Assembly: GCA_026413225.1 (NCBI GenBank)
Contig: CM048553.1
Coordinates: 147,615,690-147,679,689, forward strand
Direction of reading: 5' to 3'
DNA: 64,000 nt
DNA from: Otis tarda
Taxonomy: Eukaryota; Chordata; Aves; Otidiformes; Otididae
Positions 46,558 to 59,262 of the stretch are shown here, one piece after another. The translations under genes were made by a program, and so were the position numbers. Positions within the stretch are counted from its first letter, which is position 1. Each line of letters starts with the position of its first letter. The notes under the pieces were generated by a model, which made no database searches, had not been told where the DNA came from, and saw nothing but the letters and a program-made list of their open reading frames with translations.

Positions 46558-48247
46558 TTGAATGAAGACATTCATTGAATGCCTTTTTTTTTTAAATTAT
46601 TTTTTTTCTATGTGTTTTTGGTGGCTCTCCTTTAACCTGTCTTGCATATATAGATTCACTCTGTGAGCTCTTTGAAGTCTGGAGTGTCTACCTGTTGGTA
46701 TTTGTATACCTCTAGTTTGATTGTACTAATCTGTAGGGACAGTATGGTTAATGCATTTTACACTATTTAGTATACCTAAAAGGACTACTAAGTAATTAAT
46801 TACATGTCCCGTTAAGACATTTAAGTAAGGTATAAATCCAAGCATCTCAAGTGTCTGTTTGTTTTATAGATGAAGAAAGAAGTAATTAATCCAGTAAGAA
46901 AGTCAGAGCACCCTAAAGAGTAGGACTAAAATGTGGCAGCTGTGAAGACTCCAAAAGGTCAAGAATACCAAAATCAGAAAAGAAGTTCAACACCATGCTA
47001 AGACAAAGCAATAAAAAAATTGTGTAGCCAGGGAGCTTTAGTAAGAACAGGATAAATAATAGGGTTATGGCTGCACAGGATTTTATTTTCTGAATTGTTT
47101 ATTGGAGGAAGGGGGGAGTTGTTGTGTGTTCTTTATTAGTGATTTTTTTTTTCTCTGTTCAGCTTTCATGCTAAGTGGCAGATAGACAGCTCTCATATAC
47201 CGTGTTTACTTATCTACAAAGAGGTTACAGAATGTACAATGTTCTGAATGCTGATTAAGGTAGATCTCTGCATATCTGAGTTTAGCTATGCCTTGTCTAT
47301 AATGGTCTAGCATACAAAACTTGCATTTTGAATAATTATGGTCTTTGTGGGAAAAAAAGAGAAAGAGAAGTGAGATTCAAAACTTTAACTGGACTAAGTT
47401 TTGTTAATATGACTATCTACAGCTATTGTTGATGCATTTTATAAGCCATATTGTAGTGTAACTCATACAAGCTTCCCTCTTTCATTTTGGAAATATTCCT
47501 TTCTTTCTTTGACCCTTGCTCCTGCACTGGTGTACTGGTTTTTTATGTTCTGCAGTGTCTCATTGTTATAAAAATCTCCAGACTGCCTTATCTCTCATTT
47601 CTATCTCTTAACACCTTTATGTTTCTTTTATTTTTATCTGTAGGACTGTTATAGTTCTTGATGATGGTACTATGACAGTTTATTTGATTTTTAGCAGGTA
47701 GCTTGCTTTTCAGATTGTATTTTCACATCCGCTTTTCAATGGTTATTCAATGCTAAATGAAACCAAATAAAACTCAGTTTTTATCTTATATTGATTTTCA
47801 TTGGCAAATTCCACCAAGTGAAATCCTTTTAAAGCTTCCACATTCTCACCTGTATTTTTGTTGAAGTGTTTTCTTCTTTTTGATAGGTGATATGTCGGCT
47901 GTTTTGTAACTTGAACAGTTTATCTTTTCTTCATTTTGCTTTACTCCATTCAGTAAAATTTCTTTTTCTTTCTTTTTTTTTTTTCTTAGTGTAGTTTCAA
48001 TTCTTATTTGCCAGTTTCAAGCAAACAAGTTTTTATGTCTTTCTCAAAGCATGAAAATTGAGGAATCTTTACAGTCAAATTCCTTAAGCAACCTATGAAA
48101 CCTTTTCCATCAGTCATGGAACAAAATATTTTAAATATTATTATTAAAAAGAATTAAAAGTATTATTATTAAAAAGAATGAAAGAGAGAAATAGGTCTTA
48201 ATTTAGATTTAAAATACTAGTCTTGGTGCATTTAGTTTGTCATTCAA
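46558..48247. other. AT-rich unique sequence
   Basis: No gene or repeat family recognised. Confidence 0.4.
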
Positions 48248-48861
48248 TGTCGTGGTTTAACCTCAGATGGCAATTAAGTACCATGCAGTCGCTCCCTTAC
48301 AATCCACTTCCTCCCCTCCCCCCACCAAGTAGAATGGTGGAGAGAATCGGAAGAATAAAAATGAGAAAACCCTTGGGTTGAGATAACGGCAGTTTAGTAG
48401 GTACACCAAAAGGCACACATGCAAGCAAAGAAAAACAAGGTATTCATTCACTACTTCCCATAGGCAGGCAGATGTTCAGCCATCTCCAAGAAAGCAGGGC
48501 TCCATTACGCGTAACAGTTACTTGGGAAGACAAATGCCATCACTCGAGCGTTTTCCCCTTCCTTTTTCTTCCCACAGCTTTTTATATGCTGAGCATGCTG
48601 TCATATGGTTTAGAATATCCCTTTGGTCAGTTGGTGTCAGATGTCCCGGCTCTGTCCCCTCTCAACTTCTTGTGCACCCCAGCCTACTTGCTAGTGGGGT
48701 AGTGTGAGAGACAAAAAAAGGCCTTGATTCTGTCTAAGCACTGCTTAACAGTAACTAAAACATCATGTATTATCAACAGTGTTTTCAGCACAAATTCAAA
48801 ACATAGCCCCATACTAGCTACTATGAAGAAAATTAACTGTATCCCAGCCAAAACCAGCACA
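48248..48861 (-). mobile_element. Solo LTR, about 614 bp, second ERVL-like family
   Basis: Full-length reverse-oriented LTR, left edge TGTCGTGGTTTAACC and right edge CCAGCACA (TG...CA). On the minus strand a TATA box (CATATAAAAAG, about 48579-48589) is followed by a CTACTAAACTGCC block where related LTRs carry a polyA signal. The flanking pentamers TTCAA and GTTAA match only in part, so any target duplication has decayed. The closest relatives here are 26253-26768 and the fragment at 21029-21150. No internal retroviral sequence. Confidence 0.85.
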
Positions 48862-49276
48862 GTTAATAAGCAAATTAAACTCTGGCATAATTTCTGTTTC
48901 TGAGGGTGTTGTTGAATTGAAAAGACATTATCATTTTAGACAACTGGAAGAAAGTCTTGTTTTCAATTTTTGAAGTCTTATCTAATAGAAATGTAGCATT
49001 TGGGATGCCAACTTTTGAAATAATATTTTTCATAGACCTCTTTTCTGACTGTCAATTAATAATTTATCTCTCTTTATCTGCAAACTGCATATAGTGATAC
49101 TACCCACTATATAGTACTACTGTGATGATACATGGAATATTGTGAAAGCCAAAATACCGTGTTAATGAGTTGCATCTAAGGGAAATAAAATATGTAGAGT
49201 TATGTATTTGGTGATGAAAAAGATTAGATAGGAAGATGATTGGAATTTTCTATATAATGAATTTTCACTTAATTTA
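48862..49276. other. AT-rich unique sequence
   Basis: Nothing recognised. Confidence 0.4.
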
Positions 49277-49681
49277 GAATCATAGAATCATAGAATGGTT
49301 AGGGTTGGAAGGTACCTCCAAAGGTCATCTAGTCCAACCCACCTACACGGAGCAGGGACATCTCCAACTAGATCAGGTTGCTCAGAGACTCGTCCAGCTT
49401 GGTCTTGAATGTTTCCAGGGATGGGGCATCAGCCACCTCTCTGGGCAACCTGTTCAGTGTTTCACAACCCTCATTGTAAAAATTTTTTCCTTTTGTGCAA
49501 TCTAAATCTACCTCCCTCTGTTTTGAGACCATTACCACTAGTCCTGTCACAACAGGCCCTACTGAACAGCCTCTCCCCATCTTTCTTGTAGGCCCCCTTG
49601 AGGTACTGGAAGACTGCTATAAGGTCTCCCTAGAGCCTCCTCTTCTCCAGACTGAACAGCCCCAACTCTCTCAGCCTGTTG
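49277..49681 (-). mobile_element. CR1 LINE, 3' fragment
   Basis: 5'-truncated CR1 with CATAGAATCATAGAATGG at the 3' end (left), the complement of TTGGACTAGATGACC, and the ORF2 end (NRLPREVADAPSLETFK). Cut off at the GLFSLEKRR-type segment near 49681. Confidence 0.9.
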
Positions 49682-50740
49682 ATTATGGTCTGGTTATTAT
49701 CTGATTATTCTCTGATTATGGTCTCTTCTCACTAGCAGATCTTGAATTAAGGTATTTTTGTTTTTAAGACTTCAATAACTTTCTAAAACACAGCAGTAGC
49801 ATATTACACAATCATTGAATAGTTTTAGGATGCAAAAGCTACTGGTGGTGCTATGTAATTAATTACTTCTAACATGTACTAGTAGCAAAATAAAAGCTTT
49901 AAGCCCTATGTTGTTGTACATTTCTTGTTTGCATATGATCAAGAAGTTCAACATTAATACTGGATCAAAATCCACCTTACTCAGTTGGTCCACTTAGAAA
50001 CCTAATGAAGTATCTTTTCTAAGAGACACAATCATAATCTTAGTATACAGGAACTCACACTGGTGATAAAATTCTAACCAGAAGCATAGTGTTTAGATTT
50101 TCAGGTTTTAACAACAGGTTTGTCTGTATTGGCAGCAATAACTGCAAGCAGTTTCGATCAACAAAAGATACAAAATCAATAACTAAATAAATAATCTTAG
50201 CACTGCAGGTAAATTGTGTTCACTTTATAAAAGTCCAATTAATCATTGTATAGTAGCCCATCAGAAACTTCATATCTCCTATTGCCAGCATGACATGATT
50301 TGCTGATGTTAATCACCAAGCAAATCTATACTGAAAATGGCAATGCTTCTTAACCAATTCATATGGTCTTTGATATAAAATTAATACACATTAATCAGAA
50401 TAAATATATCAATAAATTCTTACAAATCTTCCAGTTTAAAAGGCAAAATAAATGATACAAAATGATGAGTCACTTGGATAAACCTGCTCATTTTATCAGT
50501 TCCATAATTTCACTGCAATATGTTCAAACAGAGAATACTTTGAAGATCAGAAAGGGTATCTGTCTCACCACACTTGTCTTTTTCAGTTATATAGAAATTA
50601 TATTTTCCTATTTTATGACTTGCTGCCCACAAACAAACTGAAATATCTTTTGAAGTCACTTGGATTCTCTATTTGAATCTCTTTCTAAGGACATGTATTT
50701 ATGGTTGTTAGAAACATTGTTTCAATTTCTGAAGCCTTGT
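49682..50740. other. AT-rich unique sequence
   Basis: No gene or repeat family recognised, apart from a GATTATGGTCT duplication near 49680-49722. Confidence 0.4.
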
Positions 50741-51012
50741 TTAGGCTGGACATTAGGAAATATTACTGGACATTAGGCTGGACATTAGGCTGGACATTAG
50801 GAAATATTACTTCTCAGAAAGGGTAGTCAGGCACTGGAATGCACTGCCCAGGGAGGTGGTGGAGTCACCGACCATGGGGGTGTTCAAGAAACGTTTGGAT
50901 GTTGTGTTGAGGGATATGATTTAGCTGAGAAGTATTGGTGATGGTTGGACTGGATGATCTTTTAGGTCTTTTCCAATCTTGATAATACTGTGATTCTGTG
51001 ATTCTGTGATTC
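50741..51012 (+). mobile_element. CR1 LINE, 3' fragment with triplicated 5' edge
   Basis: Short 5'-truncated CR1 ending in TGGTTGGACTGGATGATC and three GATTCTGT units. At its 5' edge the segment GGCTGGACATTA occurs three times (50744-50755, 50776-50787, 50788-50799), with an additional partial copy at 50766-50775. A normal CR1 has it once. Confidence 0.88.
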
Positions 51013-52936
51013 CTATGACCACTCATAGGAAATTATTCAGCTGTCAATTTTTCCCCATGGTGCTTTAGAGAGAGAAAGCTCTCCTATACTGATCTTCATT
51101 GCTTTTTGAATTGATGTCTCTTCAGTTAAGCTAAGAGTTAATTTCTGAAGAGCTAGAAGTGAGCCAAATCCTAACCGTCTTTTGAATACAACAAGTTTTG
51201 CTCTGTCAAACATTTAACTGCTTTTAGTAGTGTTCATCCAGAATAAGACTGAGAACTGTAGATATAAGGGACCTGCACTGAATTTGGAGTGATTTTTCTC
51301 CTCAGCACTGTAGAAGCTCCCTGAGAAGTGGAGAGACTGCAGGTGATAAAAGGGAAATAAGTGAAAGAGTCATCCTTTGCATCCTGTGATGAAGAACTGA
51401 TAGAGACCTCATCTTAGTGAAGAATTAAGTAGGAACACTGCTGAGAGGACTTCATGAGGCACTACTGGCAATACAGTGCATGGCTCAAGACCAGAGAGCA
51501 GCCAAGCTCCCTCCCTTCTGCCTGCCCTGGAGGACTCCTGTGCTCAAGTCTCAGGTTGCTCTGGCTCAAACGCAAGGCTTCAGTGAAATCTTAGCCCTTG
51601 TTTAATTAACTAATGCCTCTGTGATTTAGCCTGATTTCATTTTTCTGCATCCCTCTTACCTGTTTTTCATCTCTGCAGGTTAGCTTACTTCCTGCTGTAT
51701 TCTGTAGTGGTGTGTTTGTTCTGAGGAGGAGCTGGATCAGACTCGGATTAGAGGACAAGCCTGGTTGTTATGTCCCATGAAAAGTAGAAATTGTGAGTGG
51801 CTTCTTAAGAGACTCAACTGTTCCTGGCATCTGGTGCTTAGAAAAAGAAAGCAAAGTAACAGTAGTTGAATCTGTTCCATTGGTGATAATTTTATGAGAA
51901 AGATGTAACTTATGTGTATATCAGAAGCAGTCAGAGACTCTTTTCTCACCACTCTCAAACAACAACAAAAAAAAAAGAAAAAGAAGAAAAATTTCCATTT
52001 AATTTTAAGAGTAAAATAGTTCTAATTTGGAATGAAAGAAAAGGAATCCAGGGAAATGTGTAACAGTGTTTGCTGACAAATATGTGTAAGAATTGTATCC
52101 TTGTCTCCAAACTCATGAACTCAGGCTTTAAATGGCAAGTACATTTGATCTCTTACGTGTACAGGCTTTGCAAGTAATCTAAACATCCATGCTATTTAAA
52201 AACATTCCAGGAATATTATGCCTTCTGTGATAGTAGAAAAATAAAATGATAAAAGCTTATTCCAAATGTTCCAGAAAATCTGACATTTAAAAAAATCTTA
52301 TTAAAAAGCTTATAAAATTCAGTGTCATTATTCTTTCTATTCTTTTTGAACTATGTTGTTATTCCCATAATTATTTACAACAAAGGCATATATGCTCCTC
52401 AATTACAACTTAAACTGTAATTTAGCTTTTTTTTTCCTGTCATTTAAGTTGCATTAAAGTAGGAAAAGAAGTGGCAATGTTCTCTTTCATCTAATCTAAT
52501 AATTTTCACATTTTCATACATACAGAAGGTCTGGTGCAATGAGATTTCTTGCCTAATAAACATGTACATAACATGATACATAAACATGTATCAAAGCTGG
52601 TTCTATACTCATTGCAACAGAGCGTTTAACTGGGAAAGACCTCCTGCTCCTTGAGTCATCTGCTGTAATAGATCACCCAGTCATATAAGTTATTTCATGA
52701 ACAAATTGAAGTTTATCATCAAAGTAATTTTTGCATCCCCTTCATCCATCCTTCCTTCCTTTCGTCCTTCACATTTATATCCTTCCACCACAGCATTGTC
52801 ACTGAGATACTGCTAGTCTGTTTTCACTACTCTTTAATGTCTGGGCTAAATAATAAGCTTAATAATAGATTTATTTTTAAAATATTTATTTATTTGATCC
52901 TAAATTTCTAATAATATTTTTGTTCCATCAACATAG
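51013..52936. other. Unique sequence
   Basis: No repeat family recognised. A strong acceptor (CTGTTTTTCATCTCTGCAG at 51660-51678) and a donor GTGAGT at 51793 bracket 114 bases, but the best frame meets a TGA before the donor, so coding is unlikely. Confidence 0.4.
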
Positions 52937-53052
52937 GGGCTTCAGAAAGCACAATTCAGATTAAATCAACAGGAACCTACCTTTAAGAATCTACCTCTAA
53001 GTGGTTTGAAATCTTCCACCAAGCCCTACAAAATGACCAGTAACTGCAAGAG
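52937..53052 (+). other. Candidate coding exon
   Basis: The acceptor TGTTCCATCAACATAG precedes 116 bases ending AAGAG before GTAAGC, a near-consensus donor. Read from its first base it is open throughout (38 codons plus two bases): GLQKAQFRLNQQEPTFKN, then LKSSTKPYKMTSNCK. The other two frames have stops. The peptide is polar and basic without a recognised domain. It enters in phase 0 and leaves in phase 2, so it joins neither the 39295-39432 candidate nor the 54605 candidate directly, and extra exons would be required. Confidence 0.28.
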
Positions 53053-54604
53053 GTAAGCATTCAGCATTTCTTCCCAGTGTTAGGTCAATAAAAGTTAGTC
53101 ATCTGTTTAAATTCATTTTTCCTCTGGTCATGTAGGCAAAATAATCTAAAGCATCAGGGAAATTTGAAATATTTCATTATTCTATGATAAAAATATTTTA
53201 ATTAATTAAGATTCTACCACCCATATCTTAAGAAGCCTCATTCTTAAAAAAACTCATTCAGAATAAGCCTTATGTTGTCTCCTTTCTTGTGTGATTCCGG
53301 AGGAGCCCTTCTCCAGCATTCCCCTTCCTTTAAGTGGAGCACTCTAAAGATAACGCATTATTGAAAGTAGACAGATGTCTTATACTACCTCATGACTCCT
53401 ATTCTATGGCCTTTTAATACTAATGTTCATTATTTCTAGAGCTATTGACTGGATAAGGTGAATGACTCACTGGCTTTTTAACATTTTCTCTTAATTTTGT
53501 TTGTCTTAGATGTATCTACTTGAATGTATTTAGTACATGAAAACAAAACAAAACCCTAAGATCCAGAGGCATTTATAGGCCAGAAATGTCACCTGACTGA
53601 GAAACTTATGAAAAAATGGAAAAGAGTCCAGTGCCATAATCCTTGACATGCCCACGTGGCATTTACTGACATAAATATTTCTATTGACTTCAATGGCACT
53701 TCAGTATGAAAGCTTGGGTTAGTACTGCTACTTAGTAACTACTACTTAGCACTACTACTTAGTCCTCTGTTAGAAGACTGAAATATCAAGGGAAGCAAGA
53801 AAGCAATTGGCTACCACAAAGGGCTGAACCTTTTAAAGTCAGGGTGTGGTTTGATATAGATTTCTTTAACCAACCAGTTCCATTTCTGCCATTACAGCTG
53901 ACCTGGCACTTTGGTTATTCCCACTAATACAGATATCTATGGGGAATGAGATTAGAGAATTGGTTCAATTTAGAAATAGGTTCTGCTTCATTTTTTTCTT
54001 CTCTTCCAAATTATTTTCTTGAAGATTAGCTGTTTCACCTGGCAATTCTGGAGCCCCCCAAGAATCCTGCTGGCATAGCTGGCAGTAGAGATGTGGGGAC
54101 CATTTGGAGGCTGCTTACTGCTTGAACTGTGGCCAAAAGAAACCAGTGTAATATCACAGTCTTATCTATAACCAAACTAAGGTATGAAGAGCAGCTATCA
54201 TAAATAAATAAATAAAAAGAATAATAAAAAAAAAAAATCCTAAACTTCTCAGCTACCTAAATCAGCTCATTAGCTTTGGAATATGAAACATTTTGCACCT
54301 AAGGTGTACAGGGGAAAAAAAAAATCAATATTTACTCATTGTAACTTTGCACATCTTAACCAAATTAAAACCAAAGTCTTAAAATCCATGTAGAGTCATC
54401 TTTTTTTACACCTGTTTAGGTGATAAGAGTTCCTGAAAATAAAACTCTTAGAAGTTACGATGAATGTAATTGGACATAAACTTAGGAACTTGATTTTAAT
54501 AATCTTTTATTTTGAAAATTATTACTCATGTCTTAAAAATTAGGGTTATAGTTTGTTGATTTTGTCCTCTTTTATAACTTTTTAATATGCTTGTTCTTTT
54601 ACAG
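53053..54604. other. Putative intron, unique sequence
   Basis: A strong acceptor (TTTTGTTTGTCTTAG at about 53496-53510) precedes ATGTATCTACTTGAAT. If spliced at the weak following GTATTT, this 16-base microexon would exactly correct the phase between the candidates at 52937-53052 and 54605. That is speculative. A small tandem duplication around ACTACTACTTAG lies near 53722-53762. Confidence 0.2.
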
Positions 54605-54790
54605 TATAAGCCCATGATAGATAAGGTAATGTACCCTATAGAGAAGTCTGGACCTACAAGCTCTGATTGCAATAAGAGAAAAAAAAAACAACCTCAAACC
54701 AACAACTCTGAGGATGATTATCTATCTCATATTTTGGAAGATTCCAAGCCATCACATATATCAATAAAATTTGATGCAATTGCTCTTTGA
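54605..54790 (+). other. Candidate terminal coding exon
   Basis: A strong pyrimidine-rich acceptor (TATGCTTGTTCTTTTACAG) precedes a frame of 61 codons ending in TGA at 54788-54790: YKPMIDKVMYPIEKSGPT, a basic KRKKK cluster that could act as a nuclear localisation signal, then acidic SEDDY. AATAAA follows at 54853-54858, 63 bases after the stop, as expected for a short 3' untranslated region. Together this is the best-supported gene-end candidate in the window. AT-rich DNA makes both long open frames and AATAAA fairly common by chance, and I cannot name the protein. Confidence 0.3.
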
Positions 54791-54852
54791 AAAATGGCAT
54801 CCCAGAATTTCATGTTTGTTGTGTATCTTTGTCAAGGAAATTTATTTTACAA

Positions 54853-54858
54853 AATAAA
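54853..54858 (+). terminator. Possible polyadenylation signal AATAAA
   Basis: AATAAA 63 bases after the stop codon of the candidate terminal exon. The sequence alone cannot show whether it is used. Confidence 0.3.
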
Positions 54859-56614
54859 TGCTGTTAAACTACATTTCAACCCAACAGAAAAAGTAGCTAG
54901 CTTAATGGCATAGGTACCCTGTGATCTAGAGCAAATCCATGTCTTTATTGTACATGACATGATTCTGATTTCATAATGTGCTAAAAGTTTTTAAAGTTAC
55001 AATGTAAATGTTAAAATACCCAAAATACAAGTAGAGAGAAATCAAACAACATTTTATGCAATAAACAATCAATCCTTTATTTAAGTGCTAGCTGTTAAAT
55101 GTCAAGAGGCAGTTTGCTTCAGAATTGTAGTCAGATAGAAAATAAAATAGTTCCATCACCTGATTGCCTCTAATTACTGGATCACTCTGTAAGAAAGTAT
55201 TCACTAAATATACGTCTGGAAGAAGTGAAGCTTAACAATAAATCTAAAATACATGGATTTTGAAATATCTAATAAAAAATCCAGCAAGATCTTGAACTTT
55301 TATGAGGAACCATGCACAAATGCTAGAATCAGATATTATGTAAATAGATTTTGACCCAACCTAAAGTTTGTTACTTAGTCTTTTTAGCAAGCCACCAGAA
55401 TGCAGTAGTACTGCCAGCATTATATGTTGAAGCCTTTTAATGTTGATGTCCATTTGCTAATCTTATTTTCAATGTTATCCAGGACTTCCAGGAACTAAAT
55501 TCACCCTCAAATTGAAAATCAAATTACTGTAAGGGAGGCTTTTCTCCTTCCACCTCTTTAGTAACAGAAACACCAGTAACCCTATAACACAGCCAGCTGG
55601 CTCTTGTTAAAGTCACATTCTTTTGTATTAAGGATATGGGATATGGAAAGATTTTAAAGAAAAGCTTAGTTTGACACATGAATAAATAAATGCAATACTT
55701 TTTTTCCTCTCTCCTTTTTTTTTTTTTTTTTTGTTTTAAAATTTTACTTTTGCTAGATCATTTGCTTCTACTTTCAGGCAAGAAGTAGGTGTGTAGAAAG
55801 TAGGAGTTTATTTTTTCCAGACCAAGAATAGGGCAAATCTTCTTTAGTGGAAGTACAATAAAAATAAGCTGGACTGAAAAAGACAGCCATGTTAAGGAAA
55901 TATGTTTTGTGGGCTTTGTTTCTAGGTTTTGCTTTTCTTCTGATTAACACTTAGGAGAATACAACTCTCTAAGTTCAAAACAAGAAAGTAAATATGGAGG
56001 AAATGTTGAAAACTTAAGGTCAGAGTATCAGAGTCAGTTTAAGTCAAACACAGAAAATTTTAGTTATTTTCTTCAAAACAAAAAAAAAGGCTTCAGAAAG
56101 ACTTCAGATACAAAAGTTTTCAACAGTGGAAAAACTGTGATTTGGCAGTACAGTAAGTCTAGTACAAAACCTTACTAAAAATTCAGAAACGGGGAAATGA
56201 AGAACACAGGCTGTACATCCTCACAGGAGGCGTTAATCCTCAGGTTTACCTCTGATAAGATCATTTAGTTACTTACTTCACACAGGTGAGATATGTGTCT
56301 AGTGTCTATTATGTCAATGGAAATCTAATCAGGACAGTCAATAGATCTTAAGAGAGCAATTTGGTTGAGCAAATATAGGTGTTTAATCTAAGGTGAGTGT
56401 TTCTGAAGTTTCTGTTTGTAGCTCTATATTGAGTCTCATGGGAATTTGGACGTATAATCTACATTTAGATAGCAAAATATAACTGTTTTAATTTCACTTA
56501 ATCTGCTATGGAATAATGATATCAGTAAAACACTTACAGGAGAAATATATCATCATATACACATACATTAAAATGTACAGAGAAATAATTTTTTATAAAA
56601 AGAAAAAAGAAAGA
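54859..56614. other. AT-rich unique sequence
   Basis: No gene or repeat family recognised. T and A runs occur, for example near 55717-55732. Confidence 0.4.
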
Positions 56615-57665
56615 AATCTTCAGTTGACTCCACTGACCACTTATTTGTTCTATGATCAGCTTGTCTATGAGTGGTTTATGGGAGGCAGTGTTGAAAGCCT
56701 TACTGAAGTCACAAACAACATCCACTGCTCTCTCCTCATCCACTGAACCAGCCATCTCACAGTCAATGACTATCTGGTTGGTCCAGCACGATTTCCCATT
56801 CAGAAATCCTTGCTAACTACTCCCAGTCACCTTCTTGTCCTTGCTATATTTGAAAATTACCTCTGCAAGTTCCTTTCCAGATTCAAGCCCAGATGGGCTT
56901 TGGCTTTCCTAATCCAATCTCTGTATGCTCTATATTTCTTGCATGCCACCTGTCCCAATTTACACTACTTTTATGCTTCCTTTTTATGTTTTAATTTCAC
57001 CAAGAGCTCCTTGTTTATCCATGCATGTCTCCTTCCACCTTTTCTTGGCTTTCTGCTTATCAGAATAGACCTTTCTTGAGCTTGAAGGAGGTGATCTGTG
57101 AAAGTCAACCATCTTTCCTGAAAACTTGTTCTCTCCAAAACTGTGACCCAGGGGATTCACCCCTGAACAGGCTAAAGTCTGCTCTTCTGAAGCCTAAAGC
57201 TGTTGTCCTGCTTTTTGCCTAGCTTCCCTCTCTTAGGATCCTGAACTTCTCCATCTCAAGGCTGCCTCTGGCCCTCACATCCACAGTCATTTCTTCCTGA
57301 TTTATGAGGTCCAGATTTATGAGAATCTCCCCTCCTTGAATCCTTGAGCACCTGTGGTAGGAAATTACCACCAACAGATTCCAGAAACTTCTTGGATTTC
57401 TTGTGCTTTGTTGCTCCAGCTCGTTTCAGGGTAGTTTAAGTCTCCTGCTCAAGGATCAAGGCCTCTGAACGAGGCTTCTTCCAATGTCTGAAGAAGGCCT
57501 CATCTGCTGCTTCTTCCTGATCAAGTGGTCTGTAGCAGTCACTAACCACAATGTCATCCAAGCTCATTTGCCCTCTAATCCTGACCCTTAAGCTCTCTGC
57601 TTGGTCATCATCCATTCCAAGGCAGTTCAATGCACTGCTGCTGTTCCCTCACATCAAGGACAATT
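56615..57665 (-). mobile_element. Degraded CR1-like LINE, endonuclease to RT
   Basis: On the minus strand, 57630-57436 encodes endonuclease sequence (ESLRVRIRGQMSLDDIVV, then YRPLDQEEAADEAFFRHW). Further along, 56755-56640 encodes the reverse transcriptase start (ERAVDVVCDFSKAFNTASH). The stretch between (56810-57240) is the degraded linker with many stops. The 3' half is absent. It belongs to a different CR1 lineage from the copy at 23588-24580, judging by the endonuclease sequence. Old and inactive. Confidence 0.75.
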
Positions 57666-58889
57666 CCCTCTACTTTTCTGTTCTTCCTAAAGATTCTGCA
57701 TCAATCTATTTGCATGCATCCATCCATTTATAATCTAATATTCTTCAATATGTGTATCTGTAACTACCTGAGAATCGAATTATAGATACCTAGAGAATTT
57801 CAATATGTTTATTTTTATGACCATAGGGCTTTTGACTCCTACAGAGTTATATAGCAAGTAAGTAGGAATTATGTGAATGCTGGGATGTCTGTGTATTCCT
57901 AAAGGAAATATTTGTTTAATAAATTCTTCCCTATGGATCTAGCCCAAAGAATTCTATTCTCTCTATGTCACCAAAACAATTCAAGGTCTTTTCTAAAATG
58001 TTCTTTAATGTTTTAATTGAAAAAGATTAAAAAATACCCCACAGTTTTCATAGTCAGTTTTGAATAAAATGAAATTAATAAAATTAATAAAATTAATAAC
58101 AAATTATGTAAGACTAGATATATTAAACTTTTTAATGGGTTGCACTTAACACAGTTAATGTGAACTGAGAAACATACCTTATATGCAAAGTTAAAATTTG
58201 TTAGTCTAATTAAAGTCTTAACAGACTAACCAAAGAGTTATTGAGTTATGACAATACTAACCTTAATAGTCTAACAATGATAGTAACATGTATAGTCTAA
58301 ATTATCTAATTATTACAGAAAAAAAAAGGTAAAACTTTCACTGATTATATGGTTAAAATGGTTATAAATCCACTTCCTGGTGTCTATCCCTTTTCTCTGG
58401 TTTTGTGCTTACCTTTGCACTGCCTCTGGGATCCTAAGGTTAACAGGGCTAATCTTCTTCAAGAAAAAATTATGGCAGAGTCATCAGTTGACTGATCTTT
58501 TTTTTTCTAAGGGTATGATATTCCTACTGGGGATTGCTTCGTACTGCCTTTGAGGTCTACATGGGGTTATTGTGTTACATTTTTTATATCTTTCTTCATT
58601 CACTTAAAGTCCACTTTATATCTGAAATTAATATATATAGCATGCTTTACATATATTGGACACCTTTTCCGTGTTCACTTTGTTATATGTAAAACTAGTT
58701 TTATGTAGCTCTCAAGACTGTATTCCATTATTGACCAGGATTTGATAAGTTTTTAGATATTATAAGCTTGAAGCCTTAGGCATTATCCTATGCCCACACT
58801 TTCAAGGTCTGTGCTATCATCCTACACTTGTGCTTTTCTACATTACTTTTTTATTCTAGGGTTGTAAAAAAAATACTACACTAATAAGA
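57666..58889. other. AT-rich sequence with a possible old repeat
   Basis: No gene recognised. 58375-58850 may be related to 44703-45110 (see that entry). Confidence 0.35.
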
Positions 58890-59262
58890 AATTGAGTTCA
58901 TTCAGCATGGAGAGGAGGACGCTGAGTGGCACGTGTGTGTCTAATTACAGTCTTCCAGCACCTAAAAGGTCATTACCGCAAAGATGGAGATATTTCCTTC
59001 AAAAGAATGCATGGTGGGAGTACAACACACACATTTATTCAGGGGAAATTCCATTTGGATATAAAAACCATAATATTTCCAGTAGGAATAATGAAATCTT
59101 GCAATAAGTTTCCCAGAGGAGTGGTAGCATGTCCTCCACTGGATACATTCAAGACTGCTTTGACAGAGCCATGGATAACCTAATTTAATGCCTTCTTTCA
59201 ACAGAAAGGTGAACATGTGATCCTAGAGTTCCCTTCTAACCTGGCCTTTTCTATGATTCTGT
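58890..59262 (+). mobile_element. CR1 LINE, old 3' fragment
   Basis: Diverged CR1: a late ORF2 segment (TTGAGTTCATTCAGCATGGAG, then KFHLDIKTIIFPVG and NKFPRGVVACPPLDTFKTA) followed by a 3' segment ending in TTTTCTATGATTCTGTC. The high divergence indicates an old insertion. Confidence 0.75.

Noticed and set aside
48243-48866. Target-site duplication around the 48248-48861 LTR (TTCAA / GTTAA)
   Set aside because: Only three of five positions agree, so it is not reported as a duplication.
51679-51792. Exon-like segment with a strong acceptor and GTGAGT donor
   Set aside because: The only long frame meets TGA before the donor and the other frames stop early. At best a non-coding exon.
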